A stretch of DNA of 52,306 nt from Defluviicoccus sp. Its GTDB lineage: Bacteria > Pseudomonadota > Alphaproteobacteria > MPNO01. The translations under genes were made by a program, and so were the position numbers. The DNA lies in NCBI GenBank assembly GCA_028820505.1, contig JAPPIT010000190.1, positions 1 through 52,306 on the forward strand, written 5' to 3'. Below, piece by piece: positions 15,804 through 23,921 of this stretch. The notes under the pieces were generated by a model. That model did no database searches. It saw only the letters and a list, made by a program, of their open reading frames with translations, and was not told the DNA's origin. Each line of letters starts with the position of its first letter. The stretch's first letter is position 1.

Positions 15804-16684
15804 CGCTGATCGCCGAGCTCGCGTCCATCGTCGCGCCGGTCTTCATCTGCGCCGCCATCGGCTTCCTGTGGGCGAAGCGCGGGCTGCCGTTCGACAACGC
15901 GGTGATCACCACCCTGGTGTTCAATGTCGGCGGGCCCTGCCTGATCCTCGCCACCTTCGCCAAGGTCGAGCTCGGCGCCGGGGCGCTCGCCGAGATCGCC
16001 GCCGCGTCGGTCGCCGCCTATTTCGGCTTCGCGGCGGTCGGCTACGCGGTACTGCGCGCCGCCCGACTCAGCCTCGCCTCGTACCTGCCGGCGGTGATCT
16101 TCCCGCTCAGCGGCAGCATGGGACTTCCTGTCTGTCTTTTCGCCTTCGGCGACGAGGGGCTCGCCCTTGCGCTGGTGTTCTTCGTCTTCGGCGCCGTCGG
16201 GACCTTCACCGTCGGCGCCACCATTGCCGCGGGCTCGGTCTCGCTCGCACGCATCGCCCGCACCCCGGTGTTCTACGCGGCGATCCTCGCGGTCGGTCTC
16301 GAACTCGCCGGCATCGACCTGCCCCGCTGGGCGTTCAACACCGCCGAGCTGCTGGGCGGAATCGTGATTCCCACCCTGCTCGTGGCGCTCGGCCTTGCAT
16401 TGGCCCGGCTGCGGGTGAAGAGCCTCGGCCGGAGCGTCGCGCTCGCCGCCCTGCGCCTCGCGGCCGGCGCGGCGATCGGCTGGGGCGTGGCCGAAGCGTT
16501 CGGGCTGGGCCCCGTCGCTTCGGCCGTAGTCATCCTGCAGAGCGCGATGCCGGTCGCGGTCTCCAGCTACCTGTTCGCCCAGATGTACGGGCGCGAGCCG
16601 GAGGAGGTCGCCGGCATGGTGCTGGTCTCGACGCTCCTCTCCTTCGCGACCCTGCCGCTCCTGCTCGCGCTGCTGCTGCCCTAA
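15800..16684 (+). CDS. AEC-family transporter, second of a pair
   Basis: 294 aa and clearly paralogous to the preceding gene along its whole length: MTLIAELASIVAPVFICAAI, VIFPLSGSMGLPVCLFAFGD, and QSAMPVAVSSYLFAQMYGRE followed by VAGMVLVSTLLSF. Tandem duplication with divergence; the pair may form a heteromeric carrier or two carriers with different substrates. Its TAA stop overlaps the TAG of the convergent SDR gene (CTAA, 16681-16684). Confidence 0.9.
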   Translation: MTLIAELASIVAPVFICAAIGFLWAKRGLPFDNAVITTLVFNVGGPCLILATFAKVELGAGALAEIAAASVAAYFGFAAVGYAVLRAARLSLASYLPAVIFPLSGSMGLPVCLFAFGDEGLALALVFFVFGAVGTFTVGATIAAGSVSLARIARTPVFYAAILAVGLELAGIDLPRWAFNTAELLGGIVIPTLLVALGLALARLRVKSLGRSVALAALRLAAGAAIGWGVAEAFGLGPVASAVVILQSAMPVAVSSYLFAQMYGREPEEVAGMVLVSTLLSFATLPLLLALLLP

Positions 16685-17436
16685 TGCATCGCCGAGCCGC
16701 CGTCGACGACGATGGTCTGGCCGGTCACGAAGTCGCTGTCGGACGAGCTCAGATAGACCAGCGTGCCGAGCAGGTCCTCGGGCACCTCGTCGCGCTTGAT
16801 CGCGCGGGTCTGGGCGTTGGCGTCCTTGATGTCGGTCCACTGCCTGTCGTTCACCAGCTTCTCGCTCATCGTGAGGCCGGGGGCGATCGCGTTGACCGAG
16901 ATGTTGTGCTCGCCGAGCTCGCGCGAGAGCGAGCGGGTGAAGGCCACCATCGCGCCCTTCGAACTCACATAGTGGAGCATCATCGGCGTTCCCTTGAAGA
17001 CGGTCCCGGACGCGATGTTGATGATCTTGCCGTAGCCGTTCTTCTGCATCTCGGGCACGACCGCCTTGACGCAGGAGAACACGCCGCGCGTGTTGACCGC
17101 CATCACCCGGTCCCACTCCTCCTCCGGGATCTCCAGGAAGGAGCGCTGCTGCAGGTCGGCGAAGATCGCCGCGTTGGTCACCATGATGTCGACCTTGCCG
17201 AAGGCCCCGACGGTCTCGGCCACCATCGCCCGGACCTGTTCCGGGTCGGTCACGTCGCACCGGTTGCCGATCGCCTCGCCGCCGGCCTGCCTGATGATGT
17301 TGACCGTGTTTTCGGTATCGAGGATGTCGCTGCAGCACACCCTCGCGCCTTCCTCGGCCAGCGCCTTGGCGTAGTGCACCCCGATCCCGCGCCCCGCGCC
17401 GGTGACGATCGCGACCCGTCCGTCGAGCCTGCCCAT
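16681..17436 (-). CDS. Short-chain dehydrogenase/reductase (SDR), classical
   Basis: NAD(P)-dependent oxidoreductase, 251 aa. Cofactor motif TGAGRGIG (12-19), Asp37 after the second strand (suggesting NAD preference), catalytic Asn115, Ser143, Tyr156 and Lys160 (YVSSK), and the C-terminal TGQTIVVDGG. A strong GGAAGGAGA precedes the ATG. Annotated relatives are 3-oxoacyl-ACP reductases and alcohol dehydrogenases; substrate unknown. Confidence 0.93.
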   Translation of the reverse strand: MGRLDGRVAIVTGAGRGIGVHYAKALAEEGARVCCSDILDTENTVNIIRQAGGEAIGNRCDVTDPEQVRAMVAETVGAFGKVDIMVTNAAIFADLQQRSFLEIPEEEWDRVMAVNTRGVFSCVKAVVPEMQKNGYGKIINIASGTVFKGTPMMLHYVSSKGAMVAFTRSLSRELGEHNISVNAIAPGLTMSEKLVNDRQWTDIKDANAQTRAIKRDEVPEDLLGTLVYLSSSDSDFVTGQTIVVDGGSAMH

Positions 17437-17672
17437 GTCGGTCTCCTTCCCTGAGATTGGCTGGCGCCGATCATAGCGGCAGCGGGTGGGCGATCAACGC
17501 CCCGCGCCGTGACGGCGCCCTCGGGCTTCGTGTATTGTGTCGCCGATCCTGGGGTCTTCGACGTATCGATCATGCCCGCCCTGCCGCGCGCGAATCCGGA
17601 CATTCCGACGATGACGACGATCGGAGAAGCCGCATCCGCGACGCCCGCCGAACCGGGCTAGAGGCGGCGGCG

Positions 17673-18737
17673 ATGAGCAGGCGCTGGGGCCTGTTCGCGG
17701 TCGTCTGGCTGCTGATCCTGGCGACGATCTACATCGGCGACCGGTTCGTCCGCGACGTGCTGCTCACCGACGATGCGCCCCGCGCGGTGACCCCGCGCGG
17801 CGACCTCGCCCAGTTCGAGCAGTCGACGGTGACGCTGTTCGAGGAGGCCTCGCCCTCGGTCGTCTACATCTTCACCGAGAATCGCGGGAGCCGCGGCAGC
17901 GGCGCCGGGTCGGGGCTGGTCTGGGACCGCGCGGGTCATGTCGTCACCAATTTCCACGTCGTCCGGGGCGCGGATTCCGTGCGGGTGAGGCTCGACGACG
18001 GGGAGGCGGTGCAGGCCGCCGTCATCGGCACCGCGCCCGATTACGACCTCGCCGTGGTCCGGCTGCGCGAGACGCGGGGGCGGATCCGGCCGATCCCCAT
18101 CGGCACCTCGGGCGACCTCAAGGTCGGGCAGTCGGTGTTCGCCATCGGCAACCCGTTCGGGCTCTCGCGCACGTTGACGACCGGGGTGATCAGCGCGCTC
18201 AACCGCCGTTTGCCGACCTCCAACGACCGCGAGGTGCGCGGGGTGATCCAGACCGACGCGGCGATCAATCCCGGCAATTCGGGCGGCCCGCTGCTCGATT
18301 CCGCGGGCCGGCTGATCGGGGTGAACACCGCCATCCTGTCGGACACCGGCGTGTCGTCGGGCATCGGCTTCGCGGTGCCGGTCGATATCGTCAACCGGAT
18401 CGTGCCGCGCCTGGTCCGCGATGGCGCCGTGCCGAGGCCCGGCATCGGCATCGTGGTGATGCGCGAGGAGTCCGCCGCGCAGCTCGGCGTGGCGGGGCTC
18501 GTGGTCTCGCGGGTGCTGCCCGGGTCGGAGGCGGAGAAGGCGGGACTCCGCACCGCCGACCTGGAGCGCCAGCTGCTCGGCGACGTGATCCTCCGGGTGA
18601 ACGGGGTCCCGGTCCGCTCGGTCTCCGAATTCGCGGCCGAGCTCGCCGAGGCCGGCATCGGCGCGCAGGTCGAGCTCACGGTGGTCAACAGCGGACGCCG
18701 GCGCTCGGTCTGGGTTACGGTGATGGATATTTCCTGA
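17673..18737 (+). CDS. Deg/HtrA-type S1C serine protease with PDZ domain
   Basis: Envelope protein-quality protease, 354 aa. N-terminal membrane anchor at residues 5-22 (WGLFAVVWLLILATIYIG). Trypsin-like domain with triad His95 (TNFHVV), Asp125 (DYDLAVV) and Ser203 (GNSGGP). A single PDZ domain at about 260-350 (GLVVSRVLPGSEAEKAGLRT; GDVILRVNGVPVRSVSEF). One anchor plus one PDZ resembles DegS or HhoA types. Ten nt ahead of the Rieske gene. The 236 nt before it (17437-17672) contain no gene. Confidence 0.92.
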   Translation: MSRRWGLFAVVWLLILATIYIGDRFVRDVLLTDDAPRAVTPRGDLAQFEQSTVTLFEEASPSVVYIFTENRGSRGSGAGSGLVWDRAGHVVTNFHVVRGADSVRVRLDDGEAVQAAVIGTAPDYDLAVVRLRETRGRIRPIPIGTSGDLKVGQSVFAIGNPFGLSRTLTTGVISALNRRLPTSNDREVRGVIQTDAAINPGNSGGPLLDSAGRLIGVNTAILSDTGVSSGIGFAVPVDIVNRIVPRLVRDGAVPRPGIGIVVMREESAAQLGVAGLVVSRVLPGSEAEKAGLRTADLERQLLGDVILRVNGVPVRSVSEFAAELAEAGIGAQVELTVVNSGRRRSVWVTVMDIS

Positions 18738-18747
18738 GGAGACGGCG

Positions 18748-19794
18748 ATGTTCTTGAGGGACTACTGGTACGTGGCGGCGACAGCCGACGAGCTCGGCGC
18801 GGAGCCGCTCGCGCGCACGCTCCTGAACGAGCCGGTGGTCCTCTACCGGACGGAGGACGGGCGGGTCTGCGCGCTGGAAGACCGCTGCTGCCACCGCCAC
18901 CTGCCGCTTTCGCTGGGCAAGGTGATCGGGGACCGGCTGCAATGCGGCTATCACGGGCTGGAATACGATGCCGGCGGGGCGTGCGTCCGGGTGCCCGGCC
19001 AGACCGCCGTCCCGCCGGGGGCACGGATCCGGTCCTATCCGGTGGTCGAGCGCTGGGGCTGGGTGTGGATCTGGATGGGCGACGCGGAAGGGGCGGACGA
19101 AGCCCGGATCGAGGACTTCCACTGGCTCGACGATCCCGGCTGGCGCGCCGCGGGCTGCCGTATCCCGATGGACTGCGACTACCGGCTCGGCATCGACAAC
19201 CTGCTCGATCTCAGCCATCTCACCTACGTGCACCGGACCACGCTCGGCAACGCGGCGGTGGTCGAGGCGGCCGAGGTGAAGACCGAGCGGTACGGCCCCG
19301 GCGTCCGCGTCACCCGCTGGATGATCGACGTGCCGGCGCCGCCGATGTATCGAAAGCTCGTCGATTACGGCGCCAACATCGACCGCTGGCAGGTCATCGA
19401 TTTCTCGCCGCCCTGTTTCGTCAAGCTCGATCTCGGCGGCGCGCCGACCGGGAGCGGCGCACGCCAGGGGGACCGTTCCAAGGGCTTCGAGCGCAAGAGC
19501 CTGAACGCGCTCACGCCGGAGACCGGGACCTCGATCCACTATTTCTGGGCGGACGCGCACAATTTCGACATCGACAAGCCGGAAGTCACGCGGCTCCTCT
19601 TCGACCAGGTCCACGAGGCGTTCATGGAGGACAAGGCGTTCCTCGAGGCCCAGCAGCGCGCCTTCGACCGCGATCGCGGCCGCCCGCTGGTCGACATCAA
19701 CGCCGACGCGGGCGGGCTCGAGGCGCGACGCATCCTCGACCGGCTGCTGGCGGAGCAGGATGGGCGGGCCGGACCGGAAACCGTCGCGGTCTGA
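18748..19794 (+). CDS. Rieske non-haem iron aromatic-ring oxygenase, large subunit (vanillate demethylase-like)
   Basis: Oxygenase component of a two- or three-component monooxygenase; 348 aa. Rieske [2Fe-2S] ligands Cys47/His49 (RCCHRH) and Cys66/His69 (QCGYHG), with an unusual Cys at position 48 between the ligands. Mononuclear iron site: Asp154, His157 and His162 in NLLDLSHLTYVH. Layout and N-terminus (MFLRDYWYVAATADEL) match VanA-type O-demethylases. No reductase gene (VanB type) is adjacent, so an electron donor from elsewhere is needed. GGAGACGGCG precedes the start. Confidence 0.92.
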   Translation: MFLRDYWYVAATADELGAEPLARTLLNEPVVLYRTEDGRVCALEDRCCHRHLPLSLGKVIGDRLQCGYHGLEYDAGGACVRVPGQTAVPPGARIRSYPVVERWGWVWIWMGDAEGADEARIEDFHWLDDPGWRAAGCRIPMDCDYRLGIDNLLDLSHLTYVHRTTLGNAAVVEAAEVKTERYGPGVRVTRWMIDVPAPPMYRKLVDYGANIDRWQVIDFSPPCFVKLDLGGAPTGSGARQGDRSKGFERKSLNALTPETGTSIHYFWADAHNFDIDKPEVTRLLFDQVHEAFMEDKAFLEAQQRAFDRDRGRPLVDINADAGGLEARRILDRLLAEQDGRAGPETVAV

Positions 19795-19855
19795 CCGCGT
19801 TCCCCGATGAAATCCGGGGCCGCGGTCCCCAAACCGGTGGCGAAGGAGACGCGCC

Positions 19856-22246
19856 ATGACCGCTGAATTGCGGACCGGCATCCGGCTCGGCGAGGGATCC
19901 CTCCGCTGGTGCTGCGACGACATGCTGCCGCCGTTCGAGACGACCGACGAGGTCGAGCCCATCACCGGCGTGGTCGGCCAGGACGACGCCATCGAGGCGC
20001 TGCGCTACGGGCTGGAGGTCTTCGCGCCGGGCCAGAACATATACGTCCGCGGGATCGCCGGCACCGGACGGATGACGCTGGTGCGGCAGCTGCTGGAGGA
20101 CATCAGCCCGACCTGTCCGCTGGCCGACGACCGGGCCTATGTCCACAACTTCGCCCAGCCAAGCCGCCCCCGGCTGATCACGCTCCCGCGCGGGCGGGGA
20201 CGCGCCTTCCGCCGCGGCGTCGACCGCCTGATCGAATTCGTCGAGGAGGAGCTCGCCCAAACCCTAAACTCGGAATCGATGCGGGCCAGGCGCGCGTCCC
20301 TCGACCAGGACGCGCAGCAGTCGATGCGCGAGCTGGGCGCGCCCTTCGAGGAGGAGCTGCGCGCCAACGGCCTCGCTTTGGTCACCCGCCCCGGCCCCGG
20401 CGGGGTGCAGCCCGACATCCTGCCCGTCGTGGACGGCGAGCCGGTTCCCTTCGAAAAGCTCGAAACCATGCGGGGTCAGGGCGCCGTCGAGGCCGCGGAA
20501 GTCGAGCGCATCCGGGAACGCATCGACTCGTTTTCGCGGCAGTTCGGGGAGATCAATCACAGGATCGCCCGGCTCCGGCTTGAGCACCGGGAGAAGCTGC
20601 GGGAGCTGCTCGAATCCGAGACCCGCCGCTTCCTCGGCCACTATATCGAATCGATCGAGTCCGAGTTCGGCGTGCCGGAGGTCTGCGACTTCCTCGCCGA
20701 CGTGGTCGCCGATCTGGTGCAGCGCCTCGGCGCGCTCGACCAGATCAAGCGGGCGACCCGCAAGTACCGGGTCAATCCGATCCTCGAACATCGCGGCGGC
20801 GCCGGCTGCCCGATCGTCATCGAGAACGCGCCGACGCTCAGAAACCTCCTGGGCGAGATCGAGCGGGAGTTCGTGGCCGAGAGCGGCATGCATGCGGACC
20901 ACATGATGATCCAGGGGGGCTCGCTTTTGCACGCCGACGGGGGATTTCTGATCCTCGAGGCGCGCGACGTGCTGGCCGAGCCCGGCGCCTGGAAGGTCCT
21001 GATCCGCAGCCTGAGAGCCGGCATGCTGGAGATCGTGCCGGCCGAGCTCGCCTCGCCCTTCGGCGCGCCCTTCCTCAAGCCGGATCCCATCCCGATCAAC
21101 GTCAAGGTGGTGCTGATCGGCGATGGCGGGCTCTACGAGATCCTCAACGGGACCGATCCCGATTTCGGGCAGCTGTTCAAGGTGCTGGCCGATTTCGAGT
21201 CGACCATTCCCCGCGACGGCACGGGCGTCAGCTATTACGCCGGGGTGATCTCGCGCATTGCCCGGGACGAGGATCTGCTGCCGTTCCGGCGCGAGGCCGT
21301 GGTCGCGCTGGTCGATCACGGCGCCCGCATCGCCGGACGGTGCGACCGGCTGACGACGCGCTTCGGCCGCCTCGCCGACATCGCCCGCGAAGCCGCGTTC
21401 CTCGCCGACAAGGAGAACCGGCGGGCCGTCGAACGGGACGATGTCGGGGAAGCCATCCGGCGCGGGCGGCGGCGCGCCGACCTGCCGGCCCGGCGCTTCC
21501 GCCAGATGATCGTCGAGGGCAGGATCGGCATCCGGACCACGGGAACCGAGATCGGCCAGATCAACGGGCTCGCCGTGGTGACCGCGGGACCGTTGACCTA
21601 CGGCTTTCCGCAACGCATCACCGCGACCGTGGGCCCGGGAAGCGCCGGCGTGGTCGATATCGAGCGCGAGGCGGAGCTTTCCGGCGCGATCCACACCAAG
21701 GGCTTCTACATCCTGGGCGGCCTGCTGCGTCATCTGCTCAGGACGGACCACCCGCTCGCCTTTTCGGCGTCGGTCGCCTTCGAGCAGAGCTATGGCGGGA
21801 TCGACGGCGACTCGGCATCGGGGGCGGAGATGTGCTGCCTCCTGAGCGCGCTCACCGGCGTGCCGCTGCGCCAGGACCTCGCGATGACCGGCGCGATCGA
21901 CCAGCTCGGCTACATTCAGCCGATCGGGGCGGTGACCGAGAAGGTCGAGGGGTTCTTCGCGGTCTGCAAGGCGGGCGGTCTTACCGGGACCCAGGGCGTG
22001 ATCGTGCCGGGGGCGAACGCGGGCGACCTGATGCTGGATGAGGAGGTGGCCGCGGCCTGCGCCGCGGGCAATTTCGACGTCTACGCGGTGGAGACCATCC
22101 ACGAGGCGCTCGCCCTCTTCACCGGCATGCCGGCCGGCGAATACGACGCGCAGGGAGGTTATCCGGACGGCACCCTGCTGCACCTCGCGCAGGACAAGGC
22201 GCTCGAATACTGGCGCATGGCGCGGGTGGGGACGGACGAGGGGTGA
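19856..22246 (+). CDS. Lon-like ATP-dependent protease (AAA_32 / LonB-related)
   Basis: 796 aa. N-terminal AAA domain with a degenerate P-loop GIAGTGRMT (66-74; Arg72 where Lys is usual, a trait of this family), and GGFLILEARDVL (362-373) as Walker B region. A helical insertion, about 120-300, separates the halves of the AAA domain. Lon protease domain from about 560: catalytic Ser653 in GDSASGAE and Lys696 in TEKVEGF, 43 residues apart as in E. coli Lon. A good GAAGGAGAC ribosome site. It lies 61 nt after the Rieske gene. Cytoplasmic; substrates unknown. Confidence 0.92.
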   Translation: MTAELRTGIRLGEGSLRWCCDDMLPPFETTDEVEPITGVVGQDDAIEALRYGLEVFAPGQNIYVRGIAGTGRMTLVRQLLEDISPTCPLADDRAYVHNFAQPSRPRLITLPRGRGRAFRRGVDRLIEFVEEELAQTLNSESMRARRASLDQDAQQSMRELGAPFEEELRANGLALVTRPGPGGVQPDILPVVDGEPVPFEKLETMRGQGAVEAAEVERIRERIDSFSRQFGEINHRIARLRLEHREKLRELLESETRRFLGHYIESIESEFGVPEVCDFLADVVADLVQRLGALDQIKRATRKYRVNPILEHRGGAGCPIVIENAPTLRNLLGEIEREFVAESGMHADHMMIQGGSLLHADGGFLILEARDVLAEPGAWKVLIRSLRAGMLEIVPAELASPFGAPFLKPDPIPINVKVVLIGDGGLYEILNGTDPDFGQLFKVLADFESTIPRDGTGVSYYAGVISRIARDEDLLPFRREAVVALVDHGARIAGRCDRLTTRFGRLADIAREAAFLADKENRRAVERDDVGEAIRRGRRRADLPARRFRQMIVEGRIGIRTTGTEIGQINGLAVVTAGPLTYGFPQRITATVGPGSAGVVDIEREAELSGAIHTKGFYILGGLLRHLLRTDHPLAFSASVAFEQSYGGIDGDSASGAEMCCLLSALTGVPLRQDLAMTGAIDQLGYIQPIGAVTEKVEGFFAVCKAGGLTGTQGVIVPGANAGDLMLDEEVAAACAAGNFDVYAVETIHEALALFTGMPAGEYDAQGGYPDGTLLHLAQDKALEYWRMARVGTDEG

Positions 22247-22281
22247 GGGTTCGCCGAATCCAGCCCCGCCAGCGTAGTCCC

Positions 22282-22626
22282 TCAGGACGCGGAGGAATGA
22301 CCCCTCCGTCCATCGCCGCCATCCTCGCCGAGCGCCCTGACCACGGCCTCGGGCTCCCGGTCGATGACGGTGAGCAACACGCGGGCTGCCCGGTCGGGAA
22401 CCCGCCGGCCCTGCTCCCACTCCTGTATTGCCCGAACATCGAGACCGAAACGGTCGGCGAACTTCTGTCGGCTCAACCGCAACCGCTTACGCAGGGCTAC
22501 GATCCGCTCGGCCGCGGGATCGTCGACGATCCGGCACGGCAGGCCCGTCTCCCCGCGAACATGGTCGAGGACCTCGCCCAGAGCAGTCTCGATCTCACGT
22601 CCGAGCCCGGTGCGTTGCGTCGTCAT
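22282..22626 (-). CDS. higA: HTH antitoxin/regulator, HigA/NadS type
   Basis: 114 aa. XRE-type helix-turn-helix at about residues 43-95: IVALRKRLRLSRQKFADRFG, then DVRAIQEWEQGRRVPDRAAR. The start overlaps the toxin stop (ATGA, 22623-22626), so the order is toxin then antitoxin, typical for HigBA. Expected to neutralise the neighbour toxin and repress the operon. The N-terminal 40 residues resemble no domain known to me. Confidence 0.88.
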   Translation of the reverse strand: MTTQRTGLGREIETALGEVLDHVRGETGLPCRIVDDPAAERIVALRKRLRLSRQKFADRFGLDVRAIQEWEQGRRVPDRAARVLLTVIDREPEAVVRALGEDGGDGRRGHSSAS

Positions 22627-22955
22627 CGTCCTGAAGTCTCCTTCTTGATCGCGGCCACCAGCCGCGACAGCGCCTTGGTGTCGGCCGGCGTCAGATCCTC
22701 GCGGTTCGCCTTCGCGTAGGCTGTCAGGAAATAGATCGCTTCCGGGCCGGCGTGATAGAAATAGACGGTGCGGATGCCTCCCCGCTTCCCGCGCCCGGAC
22801 CCGGCCCACCGCAGCTTGCGGATGCCACCGGTGCCCCGGATGACGGGAGCCGCGTCGGGAGCCGCCACCACCGAATCCTCCATTTCCCTGCGGGCCTCTT
22901 CTCCGAGCAGCTTGCGGATCGCCCGCTCGTAGGTACGCGTGGAGAAGACCTGCAT
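22623..22955 (-). CDS. higB: RelE/HigB2-type toxin
   Basis: 110 aa. Signature of the RelE superfamily HigB2 branch: VIRGTGGIRKLRWAGSGRGK, then GGIRTVYFYHAG and IYFLTAYAKANREDLTPADT. Members cut mRNA on the ribosome. Residues Lys/Arg in RKLRW and GKRGG and the Tyr-containing strand are retained, so it looks functional. Transcribed 50 nt downstream of the VOC gene, perhaps as an independent module. Confidence 0.88.
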   Translation of the reverse strand: MQVFSTRTYERAIRKLLGEEARREMEDSVVAAPDAAPVIRGTGGIRKLRWAGSGRGKRGGIRTVYFYHAGPEAIYFLTAYAKANREDLTPADTKALSRLVAAIKKETSGR

Positions 22956-23005
22956 CGCCCCTCAAACTGCGGCAATGCCGCAAGATTTGCAAGCCCCGCG
23001 GCCGG

Positions 23006-23407
23006 TCAGGCCTCGGCCGCGCCCTTGTAGCTCGTCAGGTCGATGATCTCGAGGACGTTGCCGTCCGGGTCGTGGAAGTAGGCGCGGGGGCCGTTGACCG
23101 CGCCGCCTTGGCGGTCTTCCTCGAACAGGATCTCGACGCCTGCCGCCCGGAGCGCCGCCACCGACGAGTCGTAGTCCTCGTGGTCGACGATGAAGGCGTG
23201 GTGGATGTCGTTTTCGCGCGCGGTCGAGATCGGCTTGTCGACGCGCGCGAGGATGATGCAATCCCCGCCCGAATCGAGGAACACCATGCCGCGCTCGTGG
23301 CTGCTCTGGACCACGGCGAGGCCGAGCTTTTCGGTGTAGAAGGCCTCGGACCGGCGCGTGTCCGTGACCGGGATCGTGAAATGGGCAATGCCCCTGGTCT
23401 TCAGCAT
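23006..23407 (-). CDS. VOC-superfamily (glyoxalase/extradiol dioxygenase-like) protein
   Basis: 133 aa from ATG 23407. Two beta-alpha-beta-beta-beta modules: LKTRGIAHFTIPVTDTRRSE, AFYTEKLGLAVV, then HHAFIVDHEDYDSSVAALRA, FEEDRQGGAVNGPRAYFHDP and DGNVLEIID. Metal ligands are probably the His of IAHF, the His of HHAF and Glu of VLEI. Could be a dioxygenase, isomerase or resistance enzyme; function unassigned. Separated by 7 nt from the GFA gene, so in the same operon. Confidence 0.88.
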   Translation of the reverse strand: MLKTRGIAHFTIPVTDTRRSEAFYTEKLGLAVVQSSHERGMVFLDSGGDCIILARVDKPISTARENDIHHAFIVDHEDYDSSVAALRAAGVEILFEEDRQGGAVNGPRAYFHDPDGNVLEIIDLTSYKGAAEA

Positions 23408-23414
23408 CGCGGTG

Positions 23415-23909
23415 TCAGCCCCCCTCGTAGAGCCCGCGGTCGCGGTGCCACTGCTCGATACCGCCCTCGGGGTAGTAGATATTGTGGACATGCTCCGGAC
23501 CTTCGGGAACCGGAATCCAGTCGGGCTTGTATCCCAGCATGTTGTGGCTGATCTCGTCGGTCCGCGGCAGCGGCGTGTCGATCGCCGTCGCGCAGGGGTA
23601 GACGAATTCCGCGTAGTTCGGGTTGTAGATCCAGAGCGTCGTGCCGCAAACCTTGCAGAAATGCCGCCGGGAGAAGCCGAGCCCGTCGGTGTCGTAGGCG
23701 CCGCGGTGGTTGTTCTTCGAGCGGTAGACCGTGACGTTCTCCTCGCCGGTCACCGCCAGCGTCCGGTACTCGCCCATGATGTTGATCGAGTACCCGCCCC
23801 CGCCCGTCTTGCGGCATTTCGAGCAATAGCAGCGGTTGAACGGGTAGGGCGTCCGCGAGTTCACCATGAACGTCACGGCGCCGCAATGGCAGGAACCTTC
23901 GAGCTTCAT
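23415..23909 (-). CDS. GFA-family (glutathione-dependent formaldehyde-activating-like) zinc protein
   Basis: 164 aa. Conserved zinc sites: CHC near residue 7-9 (GSCHCGAVTF), CYCSKCRK at 27-34, and HFCKVCGTTL. AGGGATC ribosome site. Relatives bind glutathione, and a true formaldehyde role is proven only for a few. Lies 12 nt after the TRAP large subunit gene in the same direction. The C-terminal 40 residues (EGPEHVHNIYYPEGGIEQWH) are an extension seen in some relatives. Confidence 0.9.
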   Translation of the reverse strand: MKLEGSCHCGAVTFMVNSRTPYPFNRCYCSKCRKTGGGGYSINIMGEYRTLAVTGEENVTVYRSKNNHRGAYDTDGLGFSRRHFCKVCGTTLWIYNPNYAEFVYPCATAIDTPLPRTDEISHNMLGYKPDWIPVPEGPEHVHNIYYPEGGIEQWHRDRGLYEGG

Positions 23910-23921
23910 GGCCGATCCCTC

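Noticed and set aside
17572..17661. 29-codon frame before the Deg protease
   Set aside because: No ribosome site, no conservation visible; too short to support.
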